In this document: positions 1 through 12,224 of the stretch, one piece after another | Layout of the letters: each line of letters begins with the position of its first letter | How positions within the stretch are numbered: the stretch's first letter is position 1 | DNA from: Apophysomyces variabilis | Lineage: Eukaryota; Mucoromycota; Mucoromycetes; Mucorales; Mucoraceae | Direction of reading: 5' to 3' | NCBI GenBank assembly: GCA_002749535.1 | Contig: MZZL01000044.1 | Coordinates: 118,734 to 182,733 of the forward strand | Length of the DNA: 64,000 nt | Made by a program: the position numbers and the translations under genes | The notes under the pieces: generated by a model | Databases searched by the model: none | Told to the model about the DNA's origin: nothing | What the model saw: only the letters and a program-made list of their open reading frames with translations

Positions 1-972
1 ATTGAGCTCGAAGTCAAGATGTTCAGCCACACCAGCCCCTCGTGGGCCATACATGCCTACAGCGTGCACCTCGTCCAAAAAAGTGATAGCATTGTATTTC
101 TTAGCGAGAGCAACGATCTCATGGATAGGAGCGATCGAACCGCACATGGAATAAACCGATTCAAAAGCGATAATTTTTGGCACTGCTGGATCGACGGACT
201 GCAGCAGCTCTTCAAGATGAGCAACATCGTTATGACGGAAAATTTTCTTCGCGGCGCCAGAGTGACGGATACCCTGAATCATAGAAGCATGATTCAATTC
301 GTCGGAAAAGAAAACACATCCTGGCAAACGACTTCCCAAAACGGATAATGTGTCGTCATTGGCAACGAAACAAGAAGAGAAAACGAGTGCACTTTCTTTG
401 TGATGCAAATCGGCCAGTTCGGTTTCTAATTGCAGGTGTAAATCGGTATTACCGGCAATGTTGCGTGTGCCTCCAGCTCCAGCCCCATAGCGATCAAGTG
501 TACGCCTATAAGTTTTAGGGTAAGTAAACCGCTGGAGGGAACAAAGGATGACTTACTTCATTGGCTCTGTTAAAATGGCACTTCTTCCCATACCAAGGTA
601 ATCATTAGCGCACCATACAGTCACTTCATCTGAGGCACTAGCTGTATGAGCTCGAGGAAACTTTTGAGCCAGTCTGTTGATGTTATTGAAATAACGATAG
701 CTCTTGTCATTATGTTTCTTGTCAAGCATTCCCTTATAAAACAATTCATAGTCAAAGGGTTTGGAATTGGTTTGATGCGTGACAGGAGCAGCAGGTTTTG
801 AGGCCTTGGCTGTAGTAGTCAGTCCGCGGACGTTGATCGCTGGAGCCATTACAGGACACTGTTTGGCCTTGATCAGCAGAGCATTCTTTTTGCTTGCAAA
901 CGATCGTAAGGATGATGCATTGGCATGCAGAAAAGGGCAGGCCTTTCTTCCGTGCAACAGTACAGACTCCAT
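1..972 (-). CDS. hem1: 5-aminolevulinate synthase, mitochondrial (5' part; runs off window start)
   Basis: This enzyme condenses glycine and succinyl-CoA to 5-aminolevulinate in the mitochondrial matrix, the first step of haem synthesis, and depends on PLP. Exon 1 runs 972 to 557. A 51-nt GTAAGT...TATAG intron (556 to 506) follows, and exon 2 runs from 505 out of the window. Exon 1 encodes a basic leader with two Cys-Pro motifs (CPFLH near residue 12, CPVM near residue 39) that resemble haem regulatory motifs. The family signatures [14 protein letters not shown] and [11 protein letters not shown] then follow. Across the splice the frame continues as [12 protein letters not shown], and the antisense of 1-350 contains the [10 protein letters not shown] segment of the PLP fold. 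The catalytic lysine lies outside the window. Identity is secure; only the C-terminal part is missing. Confidence 0.96.
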
Positions 973-2741
973 TTGTTAACGGGAAGAAATGACAAGGGAG
1001 CCATTCTTCCCCTTTTATCATCGACCAGGGCCAGCCCTAATTCATCCTCCGACCTATCAGACAATCGAAATAAGATTTTGAACCTTACACAGAAAGTTAC
1101 CACAGGGTTTGCGTCAGTGACTAAGCGAACATCATTCGTCAGAATAGATGGCCTGATGATTTTTGAACACAAGCGGACGATGATAATTCTCCTTTTGGTC
1201 GGGCGAGCGGCCCGCTTATGGCAACACACCGTCAGCATAAACGATTTGCCAAAAACCTTAACTGTGACACATGCTCCTATGAGCTCTGGAACGTTTTCAT
1301 CTTAAAACTTACATCCGTATTATCATCAATAACCTTGAATTACATTAGCATATTATTACAAATACCAAAACATAGAGAGATGGGTACTATAGTTAAAAGG
1401 ATTGCCTAAATAAGAAAGTTAAAATAAGAGTAGCATGTCTGGTACCATAGCACGACTGCAGCTTCTTATCCACATATCCTCCCAGTTTGTGTGGGGAAGC
1501 TATCGGAACCTACTCATTACAAATTTGGGTGGAGTCCGAAGTAGATTAACTTCGTCTTATTTCCTTTGGCGTATACTTTCGTTTTTGATTCGTTCGTTAC
1601 AATTGTTTGGTACCCTTCTGTGGCACAGTTAGATCATCAGCCATCAAGAAATAGAGAGACAAGTTACCGTGCAATTTCTCACGCTAGTCGACGAGATCAG
1701 AAGGGATGAAAGCTATCGATGACTTACACTTTATTCACTCTCTTAATAGTGTCACGAACATATCTTTAAAAGACTTCCTAAAATTGAGGATATGATTAAG
1801 GAGCGGTATATTACCGTAGCGCTAAAGACAGTCATTTCTGATCCTTCTATATCATATTAAGATCAATATGAAAGATTAGCCCTTCCTTTGGCATGCCGCA
1901 AAGGATTCACACGGCATTTCTTTCTCTCTTAGTCACAGGAAATAGTGGGCAAACAGACAGTGTTTTCTTTTGGAATCAGGTAAGCAGCAATCAACAAGCA
2001 ATACGATTTGTTTCATTATACTGCAGGTCATGCAACATTGGTAAGTTTTCTAAGAGCATCGTTGCATCACTTCTTTTCTTGCCATGTGTACTGTATCTTG
2101 TGTTTTGAATGTCCTCGCCAAAAGTCTGCCTTGCCGAAGCATCCCTTGCTTGAAAATGAGTGATACAGTAGATGTCTTTTTCCTTTTTCCGTTATTTTCT
2201 CCATATTAGCAATGAAATGCAGAATGCTCACGTCTACAACCTGATAGAACGTCGTTGTCCGAACTTTACGCCAGGAAGGCAACCGCCAGTCCCCAACATC
2301 AGAAACCATTGGAAAAGAGACTGGTGTTTAGGACAAAAGACATACCAAGACCCGCTGCGTGTCCAAGGTAACCATAGCTCAAGCGTTTATGTTATGGGAG
2401 CATAAACATGTGGTCCTAATGAGCGGTTACAGTGGCATCGGTTCACAGGATTTACAAGGATCATTAGCTGTGTATTGATGTGCGAGCCAAAAAATGAAAG
2501 GAAAGAAAGTTTCCTTTTAAAAGTCTATATTCATCAAGTTCCTTGGTCCGGGCATTGAATCCGAGGAGCAAGTCAAGTGACGTCTATGATTCGGACAGCT
2601 GCCGGGGAAGAAAAATGTCTATAAGCCCAAAGCTCGTGCGTTGGAATTCGACACTGCACTTCCAACTGTGGCAGATTAAACAGCCCTGATTCTGCAAAGC
2701 ACGAGATCGCATAAAACAACTAACTCTACCAACCCATAACC
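973..2741. other. intergenic region, no supported gene
   Basis: This is the divergent spacer between hem1 (-) and the DDT/PHD gene (+). It holds only short ORFs of 60-126 codons with no recognisable motif, and several are antisense shadows of one another. The first few hundred bases presumably carry the hem1 promoter, but no clear TATA box or regulatory motif could be assigned. Confidence 0.6.
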
Positions 2742-5112
2742 ATGTCGGGAGAATTACTTTCCGATCTTGATAGACTACGCAACAACGTTGAGTTTACTTC
2801 CATTGCACAATTTTTCCATACTTTTCAAGAAGCATTTCAGCCATGGCCAGCACGTCACAGCGATCCACTTGCGATCTCGAGAATGGGAATGGAACCGAAG
2901 GTAGAAACTGGTATATTTACGACTGAGGTAGGCTTGCTTGTCGGTGCCATTGCAGATTGCTATCGATGTTTGTGCAACTGTAGTTTTGCATAATTTGATC
3001 TGACCTGTTATTGTGCCAGGATCTTGAACGCATGATATTACAGAGATCGGAACGATATCGATTGGAAGAACTAATCGTTCGTATGTTACGATCATTGACA
3101 CGCAATCGGTTTATCAAGTATGTGCTAGAAGATCCTCATGCCTGATTCGCTCACTTTCCGAGTAGCAACGACACGTGGCAGACATACTTTGCGCGAGAAC
3201 TCGATAAACGCGAGCCTCAGGAACCTAACCCACTCTATCCCAATGATCCGTCTATCTCCAACGCGCAGAACGATATAAGCGATGAAGAAACGGACGAAAA
3301 GTCTAATCTTGTGGACTTTCATTCATTAACCTTGGAAGAAAGGATACATTTGTTGGATATCCTTTGCAACGTAAATGAACTGTACTGCAGACGAGGTCCT
3401 AACGTATTTAAATAGTGGCAACTGGAGGATCCAGATCGCTTTCGAGATCATTTAGGGAATGACGATGATTCAGTGCAATGGGTATGTAATGAACTGCCGT
3501 TATTTTTATTCATTACTGATGACTATAATTTAGAGGGTCGATCCAATTGGATACGATGCCAAAGGAAGCTCTTTTTGGTTGTTTGATGGTAAATGTTATG
3601 TTACAGTATAATCCTAACTGACATTTGATTGTGCAGACAATCGATTGTATAAAGAGACTCCTCCGCTGAAAAAGAAGACTACAGCTCGGAAACCAAAACA
3701 AAAGCCAAAACCCGTTAGACGAAGCCACCGTAGAAATACAAGGAGTAATGATAAGGAATCGGCAATACTTTCGGATGATGATAGCAAACAGACAGAGGAA
3801 GATGAGGAAAATTGGATGCCATGGAAATTGGTAAAGACAAAATTATCGTTTAATGGGGAAAAATAACAGTAATCAATAGGTGTGTTTAACCAGTGAAGAC
3901 TGGGAGAAATTCCCTGAGAAATTCGCCGACAGTACCCATTCAGATGAACAGCGATTTTATAAATTATTGATCAATGAGGTTCTACCAAAAGTTTTACCCG
4001 TCGTTCAAGATCATGAGAAAACTTTGAAGAAGGAAGAAGCTATTGTCAATCGGAAACGAAGTTCAAGATTAATGGTTAGAGAGTTACAGGCATTAGAGAG
4101 CGGCCAATCGTTCGAATGCAAAGGAGGGCTACGTTCGGCTTCGAAACGAGAAGAAAATGCACGTCAACGGGAGGAATTGGAAAGAGAAACGGCAGCTAAA
4201 GCCAGAGAGGAGAGACTTTTAGAACGTGAACGACGTATTATGGAGCGGGAACAGGCTTTATTAAATCAAGAAAGACGTAAAGAACAGAAGCTTCCCGAAG
4301 CAGAGATTGTTGTCAAAAAGGAACAGTCGAAGCGCAAACGAGGAAGAAAGCCGAAAGTTCGTAAACAAAACGAGGAAGAAGAGGGAGATTGGACGTTCGA
4401 TTGCGTATGCGGCGTCTCCGGCCAGAATATGGTAAATTTAGAATATGCGAGTAAATTGCCTGCTGATAATAATTCTTACTTTCAGGATGATGGTAGTCCT
4501 ATGATTGCTTGTGAAAAATGTGGGATTTGGCAACATATTGGATGCCTTCGAAAAGCTGGCTATATTGATAAGAAACTGAAAAGCTTGGATAATTTTCAAT
4601 TTGTCTGTTTTCGCTGTTCGGAGACAGATCAGCTAAGACGCGATAGTCCACAAAATCAGGACCGAATCTATGACTCTCTAGCAAAGAAACCGAAAATTGA
4701 TATGGATGACCAAGGTTTGAAACCGATACAGCAATTTGCATTACATCAACCGACATTTCATATACCATATCCCAGCAATGGTCAGATAATTCCTATACAG
4801 CCTGCACCACAACCAGTTGGATATCAGCGGCCGTTGTATCCTCTCCGTCCGTTCATGCCACCAAATCACGAAGCAATTTTCAGTAATTCTGCGGATGTAT
4901 CCTCCTCTTTTTCTCTTCAGCTTTCGAAACCTCAGCCTCAGACAGCACCATTTCGTTCCATGGCACTGCCGAAGTTACCGTCACTGTCACAGTTGCAAGC
5001 ACCACCCATACAAGATAATTCACATGTGCCAAATCAACATCAACATCATCAACAACAGCAGCAACAACAACAACAACAGCGGCAGCAACAACAGCAACAA
5101 CAGCAAATATAA
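2742..5112 (+). CDS. DDT/WHIM-domain PHD-finger chromatin protein
   Basis: Seven exons join in frame: 2742-2927, 3020-3117, 3163-3370, 3416-3481, 3534-3588, 3637-3830 and 3880-5112. The N-terminal half reads as a DDT-like helical region (EDLERMILQRSERYRLEELI), followed by a region containing LTLEERIHLLDILC and then a WHIM-type signature (WRVDPIGYDAKGSSFWLFD, then NRLYKE). These modules are typical of ISWI/RSF1/CECR2-like chromatin remodeller subunits. A long basic and glutamate-rich coiled coil follows (roughly bases 4060-4370). After that comes a C4HC3 PHD finger (CVCG ... MIACEKCGIWQHIGC ... FVCFRC, bases 4400-4620), which would read histone H3 tails. The C terminus is Pro/Gln-rich and ends in polyglutamine. 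It probably acts in the nucleus in chromatin regulation; the exact complex cannot be named from sequence alone. Confidence 0.85.
5041..5106 (+). repeat. CAA/CAG repeat encoding a polyglutamine tail
   Basis: The last ~20 codons of the PHD-finger gene are almost uninterrupted CAA/CAG, with one CGG (Arg), preceded by His/Gln codons. CAA and CAG are mixed, which usually limits slippage. The tract ends directly at the stop codon after a single Ile. Confidence 0.9.
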
Positions 5113-5746
5113 ACTTAGAAGTAATTGAGATAGAACCGCTAAATATCTATCACACGATGTAAATAAACTTATCTACAGGTTGAATAAATCGATTTGAACT
5201 GTTTCCTTGAACACTTTTTTTTGCTTTGTTTACAGGGCAAACCAGCATAGCATAAGATTTTATTCGTTTCTGTGAGCCTGTATATTACGATAGCTATAGT
5301 AGTACTTTATCTAGTTAGTTACGTGATACAGCTGCTCAGTATAGTCTACATAGCGATTAACTAGGATATGCAAACTAGGTTTCTCTCCTCGATAAGGCAA
5401 AGAAATTGATTCGGTACAAATGTGGACCAATGGCATACAAGGATTTGCAATAGCGTGAAGCTAACGCAGTATACCGAGTTTCACGTTAGCTACAGCTTTA
5501 TGGCAAAGCGCAACTGATCAAAACGGGAAAAATTCTGGCGATGCTTTTATGCGCACTTAAAATTGGGTTTGAATCAAAACAAAAAAGGAAATAATAGCTG
5601 CTGAAGACGATCCTGGTTGGGGACAACGCCATGATATTACTGGCTAAGCCCCCATTGATGACGTATTCGCTGATACAGACGACCCGGAGCGCAAGTGTGG
5701 CAGTTGTTTTTCCATCTGTGTTCATCTTGGTTTTAGGGTATATACC
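5113..5746. other. intergenic region
   Basis: This is the 3' flank of the PHD gene and the 5' flank of the Tra2-like gene. It is AT-rich with a T-run at 5214-5222. It has no supported gene or RNA; the minus-strand ORF at 5498-5725 shows no family motif. Confidence 0.6.
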
Positions 5747-6837
5747 ATGAGCGAGATTGAAAATAACGGTGAGTTGCTGGACGGATGCAGTAAGAAATTG
5801 GATTGTTCATGCTGATGGATTAAGGAATAGAGCCTCGTATTCCAGATGAGCGGGGTCGAAGTCCTCGTAGCCGTTCCAGATCGCGTTCGCCTTTGCGTGA
5901 GCGTGAACACAGTGATGCTAGATACAGAAGCCGCTCTCGTTCAAGGGAGTTGTATGTATAGCAGAGATGCTTGGAAAGGCGTCCCAAAAACTGAACATTT
6001 TTTACAGGCGTGAGGATCCAGTTGATATGAACCCTGGTGACAATTTATTTATCACTGGACTCTCTATGAGAACGACCAGTGCTGAGCTGGAGGACTTGTT
6101 CAATAAATACGGCAAGGTAAATAGAATGGCCTCTGCATAAAGTTTTTCAGGTTCTCTAACGATGTTTTACAGGTCCAAAAAGCTGAGGTTATGTATGATC
6201 CTCACACCCGTGAGTCTCGCGGATTTGGTTTTATTCGTATGAATTCGACCGAAGACGCTGACAGGGCAAAAGCAGCCGTCAATGGCACTGAAGTAGACGG
6301 TCGTGTCATCACAGTAGAAAAGGTTAAGCATCAGCGCTCCTTTTATGGTCTAACTTACCAAGTTAATAATAGGCCAGAAGGTCGAGACCAAGAACCCCTA
6401 CTCCTGGTCGCTACTATGGACCTCCCAAACGCGGCGGACGTAAGTATTCTATTTTGATTTTTTTTCTTTTTTTTTCCTGTTCTCTTTCTGCTTTCCATTC
6501 TTGGACGTGTAAGACACAAATATGTGCTCATGCTCGGACTACGGCTTTGTTAGCGCATATAGAACGTTTTGATCCTCGTGCTGACTTTTACCGCTATTAT
6601 GATCGTTATGAAGCTAGACTACCACCTCGTGGGGAACCAAGATACGATCGCTACTATGACCGGCCTTACATGGATCGTTACGATCCTCCAAGATACGACC
6701 GTTACGAGAGGGATCGTTATGATCGCTACGATCGCTATGATCGTTATGACCGTTATGACCGTTATGATCGTTACGATCGCCGCCCGCCTCCGCCACGTTA
6801 TGACCCTTACCCTCCTCGTGCGAGATCGCCTTACTAA
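5747..6837 (+). CDS. Tra2-like SR splicing factor (RS-RRM-YDR-rich tail)
   Basis: A nuclear RNA-binding splicing regulator of the transformer-2/SR family. There are six exons: 5747-5768; about 5821 or 5827 to 5951; 6008-6116; 6173-6322; 6373-6439; and 6563-6837. Two alternative acceptors 6 nt apart (TTAAG and AATAG) both keep frame at exon 2. Exon 2 encodes an RS domain (SPRSRSRSRSPLRERE). Exons 3-4 encode one RRM with RNP2 (NLFITGL) and RNP1 (RGFGFIRM). Exon 5 encodes the linker RPRTPTPGRYYGPPKRGG, which is diagnostic of Tra2 proteins. The last exon encodes an Asp-Arg-Tyr repeat tail. Many introns and a possible NAGNNNAG acceptor are consistent with autoregulated splicing, as known in this family, but that is inference. 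Confidence 0.9.
6712..6780 (+). repeat. 9-bp tandem repeat GAYCGYTAY encoding (Asp-Arg-Tyr)n
   Basis: About seven and a half consecutive 9-bp units encode DRYDRYDRY in the tail of the Tra2-like protein. Units differ only at synonymous pyrimidine positions, and most contain a GATC site. Such a repeat can change length by slippage without breaking the frame. Confidence 0.92.
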
Positions 6838-8455
6838 ACATGTTTTCTGGTGTGTTGCAACGAACGTACGGATGGTGGTAATGAAGAACAATTACGCCGT
6901 GCAGCATATTTTCAGCCAGCTAGTTCTTGTTTTCCTTTTTTTTCGTTTGTTTCTCGACTACACCAAATTTAACAATACTCGCCTTCAACACCTCCGACAA
7001 AAAAAATTCAAAAAAAAAGAATGTTATCATTACAGCGTTGATTTTGCGCCAGTTCTATATTCTTGTGATTGCGACTCGTCTAATCCAGTCAACAACTGAA
7101 GATCGATTTAATTTCTCTTAATAAGGTAAAGTAGCTTAGGTTAGAGTTTTGGACCACGTACCATAGAGGCAGTGAAGAACGGTTGGTGATCAGTTAAACT
7201 TGTGAATGAAGCCATATGAAAAGTCATCTATTGTACTTCGTCATTATCTGCTCAGACATTGCAGCTAACCTCAGCGCTTTAAAATCTATAATCATTGATG
7301 ACTATTTGAGATAAAGCTTTGCTCCGTACAGTTAAACCCCACGTCTTTGATGCGTTACAGTGCACTTGGGCCGCGCATCCACAACCAGTTACGGTGGGTG
7401 ACCCTAGGGCGAGTTCTCATTTCCTCATTGCAAAACTGCTCGTTTGCATTGGAAGGGTTACAACAGGTGGAATGCCATCTCCAAATGCATGACGTTCTGT
7501 GTAGCATACTATAGCATCTTCCAGTTTACTTTACCGGTGTCAGACAAAGCTTTCCCTACCAGTCCAACTAGATCTGTCTTCAGTTTCAAATTCTGATTCC
7601 CGATCAGATCAACAGTTTGACAGGATGGCTAAGTTTTCTGTCGCCATTTCATTCCATTATTCAAGTCAAAAGAGGCCTCAGCATCCGTTGTATGTTTTCT
7701 TAGCCCTGCTAGGGTGCGCTACAATTGGAGTCCCGCGTGATTGATGTGGTGAACTTTCGTAAAATATTTAATTTGTAAGGAAGATTCGGAATACTAAGCA
7801 TGGTATACAGGTCATTGAGCCTATGGAAATAGAAACGCTAGAAGAGTACTATGAAGGAGGATACATGGACTTCTCATGGAGCAACACTTCTGTTACTGAT
7901 GGTCCTGAACGACTTCGTTAAGGTAAGAAGTGTTACTGTATTGTTAGTTTAGGATCTGATTGATAAGAACAAATTGAAGAAGTATAAAAATGAGGTAGAC
8001 ACTCTTAGAGTTGGGATTGACGCTACCAAAAAAAAAAAAATCCCTGTCCAGAAATTTTAGCGAAATAGAACGAAAATTTGCTACGTTTGCGATGAATAAC
8101 ATTGTTAGGAACGGGAATATCACATTATGCACAAAAGTATCTTCCGCCAGTTGCCCATTGCGTTTTTTTTGGATTTGATCGACGCTGACGGGGCTGACGA
8201 GCAAATGCTTTCCAAGACCAACCAAGTTGTGTGCAGCTTTCATTTGGATATCGTTTTGATCGGTCGATTCTGCTGGTTGGATCATGGTAATTCCAAAAGC
8301 TTTCGTCATCTTTGCCCCGTCATTCGTTTCACATGCCTTCATGCAAGATAGAAAACAAGCGTTCATAGCGACGTTGCTTTTTCACTCTTCGGTGTCGGCT
8401 CTTCCTATCATACCGAAGCAGAATTCGGTAAGCGTTGGATTGTTCACCCATTACT

Positions 8456-8488
<33 letters not shown>

Positions 8489-8569
8489 GCAGGTTAGTTT
8501 TATCCTACTGATGGTACACAGTACTCGCAACAGTAATTGAAGTCAGGACGAGAGGAACCCTTCATTGTG
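6838..8569. other. intergenic region, no confident gene
   Basis: Only weak coding hints occur. One is a short plus ORF from 7625, M-A-K-F-S-V then a hydrophobic stretch, with stop near 7743. Another is an acidic stretch at 7810-7920 (EYYEGGYMDFSWSN). They could not be joined into a consistent model and match no family known to me. A homopolymer A-run lies at 8028-8040. Confidence 0.5.
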
Positions 8570-9687
8570 TTAGTAATAGCATCTCTCTCTTCCTCTTCGT
8601 TTCAGCTTCTTCCTCCTTTTAGTTTTACTCACCTCCAAGATATCACTTCCATACATCATCACATTAGATGGTACCTTGATAATATCTGACGCAAAGCTTA
8701 ATTCATTGTAAACCCGTTCGATCAGATATGCCGATAGAGCTCGAATGCAAGAGTTAGTAACATTAGTTGGGAAGAAAAAGATATGGTCAAGGGATATAGT
8801 AAGAGGAGGAAAGCAAATAAAGGCAGAATCAGTCACGACAAATGGAAAGAGGGGGAGGGAAGTCTTACAAAATGCGTGAATGAGACAATTCACGGTGCAG
8901 CTTTTCTTCATTGTGATACATCGATACCAGGCGATAATCAAAAAGACAATTGCTGATGTTCTTGCTGTCAACCACCCACTATAAATGTCATTGGCAAATA
9001 AAATATAAAGTGTCGAAATCGAGCCTTTTTTTTTTTTTTGTTTTCAAAGAATGTGCCTTTTCGTTTTCTGGGACAGTATCGTCCAGATCTTGATCCACAT
9101 CATCACCAATCAAACAAGGGTTTGTTTGCGTCTGTTGGGGGTTGAATCTTGGTTGCTAAAACCATCCATAAATCCAATCTATTATAAAGGAAATCATGAA
9201 AACAATCAGATGAAATGTTGCACTACGAAAAAGTTCTCTTCCTGCTTTGTTGTCTTTCGCTTACATCGTCACTTACATCGTCTTGCTGGTTGCTGGGTAC
9301 TTCAAGTGCACAGCTCATGATTTGACTCCAAGCGGAACTGACTTCTTCTAGAAGCTTCAAACTTTCCATCTGGTAGGCATGCTTGTTTTTGCGCTACATG
9401 CAAAATAGTCAAAATGTCAGTTGACCGATGTCTTCAACGTTTTGGAGGGAACATTATACCAAAATGTTTGTGTTGTCAAAAAGAGGTGACCATAGGTCCT
9501 TCTGTTAACGATACTTTTTCGAGAACTCTTGCTTATTGCATTCACTCTTCTCCGCAAAAAAACGATCCTTCCACAATGGAAACATCACTGTTGGACAAGC
9601 AACATTGCTGTGAATTGTCCAAATTGCGAGATTTTCCTTAATTTCGTTCATGAAGTCATTCAGAGTAGGAGAATCGTATTCATTCAC
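8570..9687 (-). CDS. possible multi-exon gene, unrecognised
   Basis: Several minus-strand blocks look coding and lie in a plausible order. The first is an N-terminal block from 9687 (MNEYDSPTLNDFMNEI). Next is an amphipathic block at about 9400-9270 (MESLKLLEEVSSAWSQIM) ending at a GTAAGT donor. An acidic block lies at about 9150-9050 (GDDVDQDLDDTVPENEK). A hydrophobic block from 8971 (TSAIVFLIIAWYRCI) could be a membrane segment, and a block near 8750-8690 reads CIRALSAYLIERVYNEL. Exon joins were not resolved and no family was recognised. It may be a small membrane protein gene, a decayed gene, or chance ORFs. Confidence 0.27.
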
Positions 9688-9725
9688 GCATTCGTTTAAA
9701 GATAGAATTCAAACACGAATATCCA

Positions 9726-10025
9726 ATGAATAACAAGCACAGTTCCCAAGCACAAGTTACCGTCATAACCGAGGAAAGCTTTTTTCCTGCTCATGTTATG
9801 ATAGGAATATACCATACCAAAGTAGATGCTCTCACCAACAGTGTATATTCTCTTCGGTCTTCTGCAGAAAAACCGTATGTTGTTGACTGCACTAACATTG
9901 ATGACATCCTAGGTGTGGTAACAAATGCTGCCATCGAAACAAATGGAAGAAACTACTGTGTTTGGCCATACATGGTATCCTCTAAAAGCAACCATGAGAC
10001 ATGCGGCAATGTCTCAAACTTATAA
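9726..10025 (+). pseudogene. possible C-terminal relic of a CACTA/tnp2-type transposase
   Basis: A 99-codon ORF. Its end (NIDDILGVV, then NGRNYCVWPYM) resembles the extreme C terminus of the transposase at 58333-61127 (DIDCIMGRL, then SGREYIVWPRM). Spacing and order match, but the rest is weakly similar and no upstream tnp2 domain is present. It is most simply read as an isolated 3' fragment of a related element. It lies next to the foldback hairpin at 10191-10260. Confidence 0.35.
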
Positions 10026-10190
10026 ATAAATCATTTATTCAAGCCCTAGCATCTTGAATCTAATACATAAACCGTTTATTTATTATTGGTCCATTTATAT
10101 AAGTGTAATCATCGAATTATATGATGATCGTAGAACCTATTCTTGCAATTATTATCGGATTCTATGAGCCGTAATGGACTAATCGTACAA

Positions 10191-10260
10191 AATAATCATA
10201 GAATAATCATAGAAAAGGGCATTTCCGTGATTATTTCTATGATTATTTTCTATGATTATT
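10191..10260. repeat. foldback hairpin built from AATAATCATAGA units
   Basis: The left arm (10191-10216) holds two tandem AATAATCATAGA-like units. The right arm (10231-10260) is its reverse complement with a 2-nt bulge, giving arms of about 25 bp around a ~14-nt loop. It lies between the tnp2-like relic and the ugo1-like gene. It is a candidate foldback/MITE remnant; a chance AT-rich palindrome of this quality is unlikely. Confidence 0.8.
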
Positions 10261-10591
10261 CTCGGATGCGTCATCGATTCTTATTATTATTTTTCTCGCA
10301 GTGTACATATGTTATCCTTGCCAGACAAGGATATGTTAGTTTCTTAGGACAAATTCAGAAAATAGTACCTTTCAAATATTACAATAGGCTTGGCATGCCT
10401 AAGAGCAATATCAAACATCGGAAAGGTTCGCATACAAACCCTTAAAGGCTAGCTGTATTTTTTAAATTTTGGCATAATGCCAATGTTTCTCAGTAACTGG
10501 TGCACAGAATGACTCAATTCGGGAAATCCCAGGCGGAGTGCAGAAAAAGCACTGTTTTCGCTGTTGTGGTGCAGAAGGGGTCAAACTCAAC

Positions 10592-12224
10592 ATGCCCGTC
10601 AATGTTCAGATAAGCGTTAATCCTCATCGTCCTTATTACACGCCAGGTTTACATCATCAGCACAACTACACCTCCCTGCCTTCGAGTGATACTATTCCTG
10701 GACTTACACCTGACGTTTTCGATAATGACGAAGCCGCTTTAAAAGGCATAACCACAAAATTTACCAGCTATGCCATGCTGAAGTACTTTATGACCATGTT
10801 AACGAGCCCTTTCGAAGTGGGCACAACTCTTCTTCAAGTGCAGTATTCGCCTCATGAAGACGTCGAAGTCATTGCTTTTACTGATCACAAAATCCCAGGA
10901 ACACAAGAGGTAAACACATTGTGTGGTATAGGGTATGGATATCTCAAAACTTCGACGACCTAGAACCCGTCCTATATGAACGGTATCTCATCCGATGAGG
11001 AAGACGATGGAGACGCATTTTATAGTACGCAGCCTCCACAGCATACGCCATCACCACGATCCAGTCGCTTTAAAAGTCCAAGCGACAGTGGTCTCCTTAC
11101 ACGAAGCGTCTACGACGAAGAGACAAGACCTGTTTATCAAATGGCTCCCATGAATGGCGGTGTACTTGAAATATTAAGTCATATTATTAAACAACCAACG
11201 GAAGGTTGGAAGTCCCTCTTCAAAGGTAAAGATAGAAGGGAGATATCGAACAACTAAACGCTATCTTTTCAGGGCAGCGGGTCACCTGGATCTACGAGAT
11301 GTTACGTGCTTTTTTGCAGCCTTCTCTGGAACGCTCGTTAAACGATCTTTTTGGATTATACGATGACACGATTCCTTTGATGCATCTCGACAATGTCACG
11401 CCAAACATGACGACGTTGGTTGCGAGTCACCTTGCTGTAGGAGTACTACTTAGCCCGCTAGAGATCATTAGGACGCGGTAAGCTTAGTAAAGGATGAAGA
11501 AGCAATCAATTATTTATAAAGCATTCTAGGCTTATAGTTCAATCATCGTCGCCTTTAAATTGCAAATACAAAGGCCTCATGCATGCTTTGGCCACCATGA
11601 GTCGTGAAGAGGGTGGTTTGAGGAACATATACCTTTCTTATAATCTCGTTCCTACCATTTTGTATCATATTATTACGCCACTCATTTCCAGCAGCACGCC
11701 ACTCATCATTGATCGCGTATTACATATCTCTGCCTCAGATTCTCCTGTGCTGTACGGTGCTGCTGAGCTTGCCTTCAGTACGCTGGGTTTGATTATTACC
11801 CTTCCGTTGGAAACTATCCGAAAACGGTTGCACTGTCAAGTGAATATGTCCTCAGCTGTGGCATTACGGCCAGTACCTTACAGAGGTGTTCTAGATGCAT
11901 TGTACAAAATAATGAAGGAAGAAGGCACCAGGAACAAGAAGAGTACTCAGCCAAAGCCATTGTCACAAAAGGACAATGCATTGCTTGATGGCTCCTCCGA
12001 CAGCGAAGATGATCTGCCTGTCATGCCCAAACCTAAAACCACCAGTGCCTGGGGCATCCGGGGTTTATATAAAGGTTTTGGAATGCAAATGGCGGCTAAC
12101 ATCATGTTGTTTATTTTTCATACCATTAATGGCATTGAAGGTAATTGTCTGAAATCATTGCACGCGAACTCTATCTTATTTCTGACTTATTTATTTTGTA
12201 GATGACTTCGATGGCCTCGTTTAA
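10592..12224 (+). CDS. ugo1: Ugo1-like mitochondrial outer-membrane carrier/fusion protein
   Basis: Ugo1 is a degenerate mitochondrial-carrier protein of the outer membrane that links the fusion GTPases. There are five exons: 10592-10909, 10964-11225, 11273-11477, 11530-12140 and 12202-12224. The protein opens NPHRPYYTPG, the Tyr-Tyr-Thr/Val-Pro motif near the start of Ugo1 proteins. It has carrier-like repeats whose PX(D/E)XX(K/R) motifs are partly kept (SPLEIIRTRLIVQSSS, LPLETIRKRL), and GLYKGFGMQMAANI near the C terminus. An acidic Ser-rich insertion is encoded in exon 2 (SSDEEDDGD). The start at 10592 was chosen because the upstream in-frame Met at 10538 adds a Cys-rich stretch of low quality. 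Short phase-compatible introns support the model. Confidence 0.82.

Noticed and set aside
6569..7099. 176-codon ORF overlapping the Tra2-like last exon
   Set aside because: Shifted-frame reading of the 9-bp repeat (Met/Ile/Val/Thr repeats), not an independent gene.
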